Below are positions 63,215 through 64,000 of a stretch of 64,000 nucleotides of DNA, piece by piece (the first letter of the stretch is position 1; each line of letters opens with the position of its first letter). The stretch spans positions 310,001 through 374,000 of the forward strand of contig NZ_CP027859.1 in NCBI RefSeq assembly GCF_005519465.1, given 5' to 3'. Source of the stretch: Streptomyces clavuligerus (GTDB taxonomy: Bacteria > Actinomycetota > Actinomycetes > Streptomycetales > Streptomycetaceae). The translations under genes were made by a program, and so were the position numbers. Below the pieces are notes generated by a model that was given only the letters and a program-made list of their open reading frames with translations, was not told the DNA's origin and made no database searches.

Positions 63215-64000
63215 GACGGGCCTCCGACAGGGGCGTGGGTGAGGTGTTCGATCTGGTCGGCCAGTTGGCGGGGCGTGCCGCGGGCGGTGTGGAGCGGGGC
63301 CCGGTCGGCGAGCGCGCGGACCAGGAGGAGACGGCGGTTGGCGAGCGGTTCCGTTTCGAGGGTTCGCAGGACGAGGTCGCCGTGGTCGAGGACCCGGTCG
63401 AGGAGGTGGGAGCTGGCCCGCCACCACACGGACACCGCGGTGTGGGCGTCCAGGAGCTCCGGGGCGGCGCGGGCCCGGGGGTCGCCGTCGACGTCTACCG
63501 CCACGGCGGCGGTGAGCGGCACCGGCCCGCCGGGGGCCCGGCCCCGGAGGCCGGGGTGGCCGGCCAGGTCGACCCGGTCCCCGGGGCTGGCGGGCAAGGG
63601 AAGGTGGGGAAACCAGCGGCGCAGGGCGCCGGGGCGGACGCTGAACGCGCTCGTCCCGCCCACCACCTCGTATCCGGTGCTGCCGGGGCGTGGGGTGTCG
63701 AGGAGGGTCACGTCCCCGGCGAGGACCCGCCAGCCGTGCCCGGCGAGGGCGAGCGCCGTCATGGTCTTGCCCGCCCCGTGCCCGCCGAGCAGCAGCACCG
63801 CCGCCCCGGCCCGCTCGACGGCCACAGCGTGCAGGGCCAGAGTGCCGCCGGCCAGATGGAGAAGGTGCAGATGGGCGTTGACCAGCCGCCGCCTATCCCC
63901 CACTCCAGCGCCTTTGGGCAGCCGCGCCACGGCACCGGCACGGTCCGGGCAGGGTTGTGGTGAGGCGGTGACGCCGGGAAGGTGCGGAAGGTCCGCCTCC
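63211..64000 (-). CDS. HprK-like P-loop ATPase (first of the operon in window; 5' end probably outside)
   Basis: The frame is open to the right edge; a GTG at 63930 is possible, but no stop occurs upstream and EADLPHLPG precedes it in phase. At least 239 residues lie in the window. The core reads RLVNAHLHLLHLAGGTLALH, AVAVERAGAAVLLLGGHGAG and KTMTALALAGHGWRVLAGDV (P-loop GGHGAGKT), then GTSAFSVRPGALRRWFPHLP and DRVDLAGHPGLRGRAPGG. This is the compact HprK-like type, different from the one at 57502, so the operon carries two. The C-terminal helices contain RLLLVRALADRAPLHTARGT. Confidence 0.75.
   Translation of the reverse strand, partial: EADLPHLPGVTASPQPCPDRAGAVARLPKGAGVGDRRRLVNAHLHLLHLAGGTLALHAVAVERAGAAVLLLGGHGAGKTMTALALAGHGWRVLAGDVTLLDTPRPGSTGYEVVGGTSAFSVRPGALRRWFPHLPLPASPGDRVDLAGHPGLRGRAPGGPVPLTAAVAVDVDGDPRARAAPELLDAHTAVSVWWRASSHLLDRVLDHGDLVLRTLETEPLANRRLLLVRALADRAPLHTARGTPRQLADQIEHLTHAPVGGPS

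Overview
The window is high-GC actinobacterial DNA with Streptomyces-type gene content: strong G/C third-position bias, GGAGG-type ribosome sites, frequent GTG starts with 4-base overlaps, many secreted small proteins, two P450s, terpene/PKS/NRPS parts and a heavy load of broken genes and IS remnants. It reads like an accessory region, perhaps a chromosome arm. No tRNA, rRNA or CRISPR array was seen.

Left part (1-12 kb): the start of an NRPS (condensation-domain tail plus adenylation domain) leaves the window at base 1. It is followed by a decayed IS630-type element, a DUF6058 gene, a broken HprK-like ATPase gene, a membrane protein with 12-residue repeats, a stretch of gene fragments, a secreted protein and a Tat-type amidase preceded by a perfect 24-bp palindrome.

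Specialised metabolism (12.4-20 kb): methyltransferase, terpene synthase and P450 form a tightly overlapping minus-strand operon, divergent from an FAD-dependent amine-oxidase-like enzyme. Next to it lies the collapsed remains of a modular PKS: a KSQ-type ketosynthase with a nonsense codon and frameshifts, joined to the last few residues of an ACP and the first part of a thioesterase domain.

Mobile-element zone (20-35 kb): DUF5995 protein, beta/gamma-crystallin-like secreted protein, half of a regulator, an IS982-type element that carries a GNAT acetyltransferase between its perfect 23-bp inverted repeats, a second P450, Tn3, IS701 and IS3 remnants, a DUF6924 gene with a one-base frameshift, a Nudix hydrolase, an RNA-ligase-like protein, an I36-type secreted protein with a partial duplicate 2.2 kb away, and a lipoprotein.

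Catabolic island (35.4-42.5 kb): a minus-strand set (MBL hydrolase, FAH-family hydrolase, APC permease, GNAT) is divergent from an Lrp/AsnC-GAF regulator and an amidohydrolase. The shared intergenic region holds three copies of an 11-bp inverted repeat spaced 21 and 32 bp.

Right part (42.5-64 kb): small secreted and hypothetical genes (one with an in-frame TAG), a phosphotransferase, GNAT, an XRE/MmyB-type regulator facing an SDR-NTF2-like pair across a 12-bp-arm operator, a 1,351-residue HTH/nSTAND/TM/WD40 protein, a family present as one intact and two decayed copies, and finally a six-gene, mostly overlapping operon: HprK-like ATPase, MDR oxidoreductase, TIM-barrel isomerase-like protein, phosphotransferase, SAH-hydrolase-like NAD-binding protein and second HprK-like ATPase. 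It runs off the right edge. This last operon is the best candidate for an undescribed system; the broken HprK-like gene at 4-5 kb is a paralogue of its last gene.
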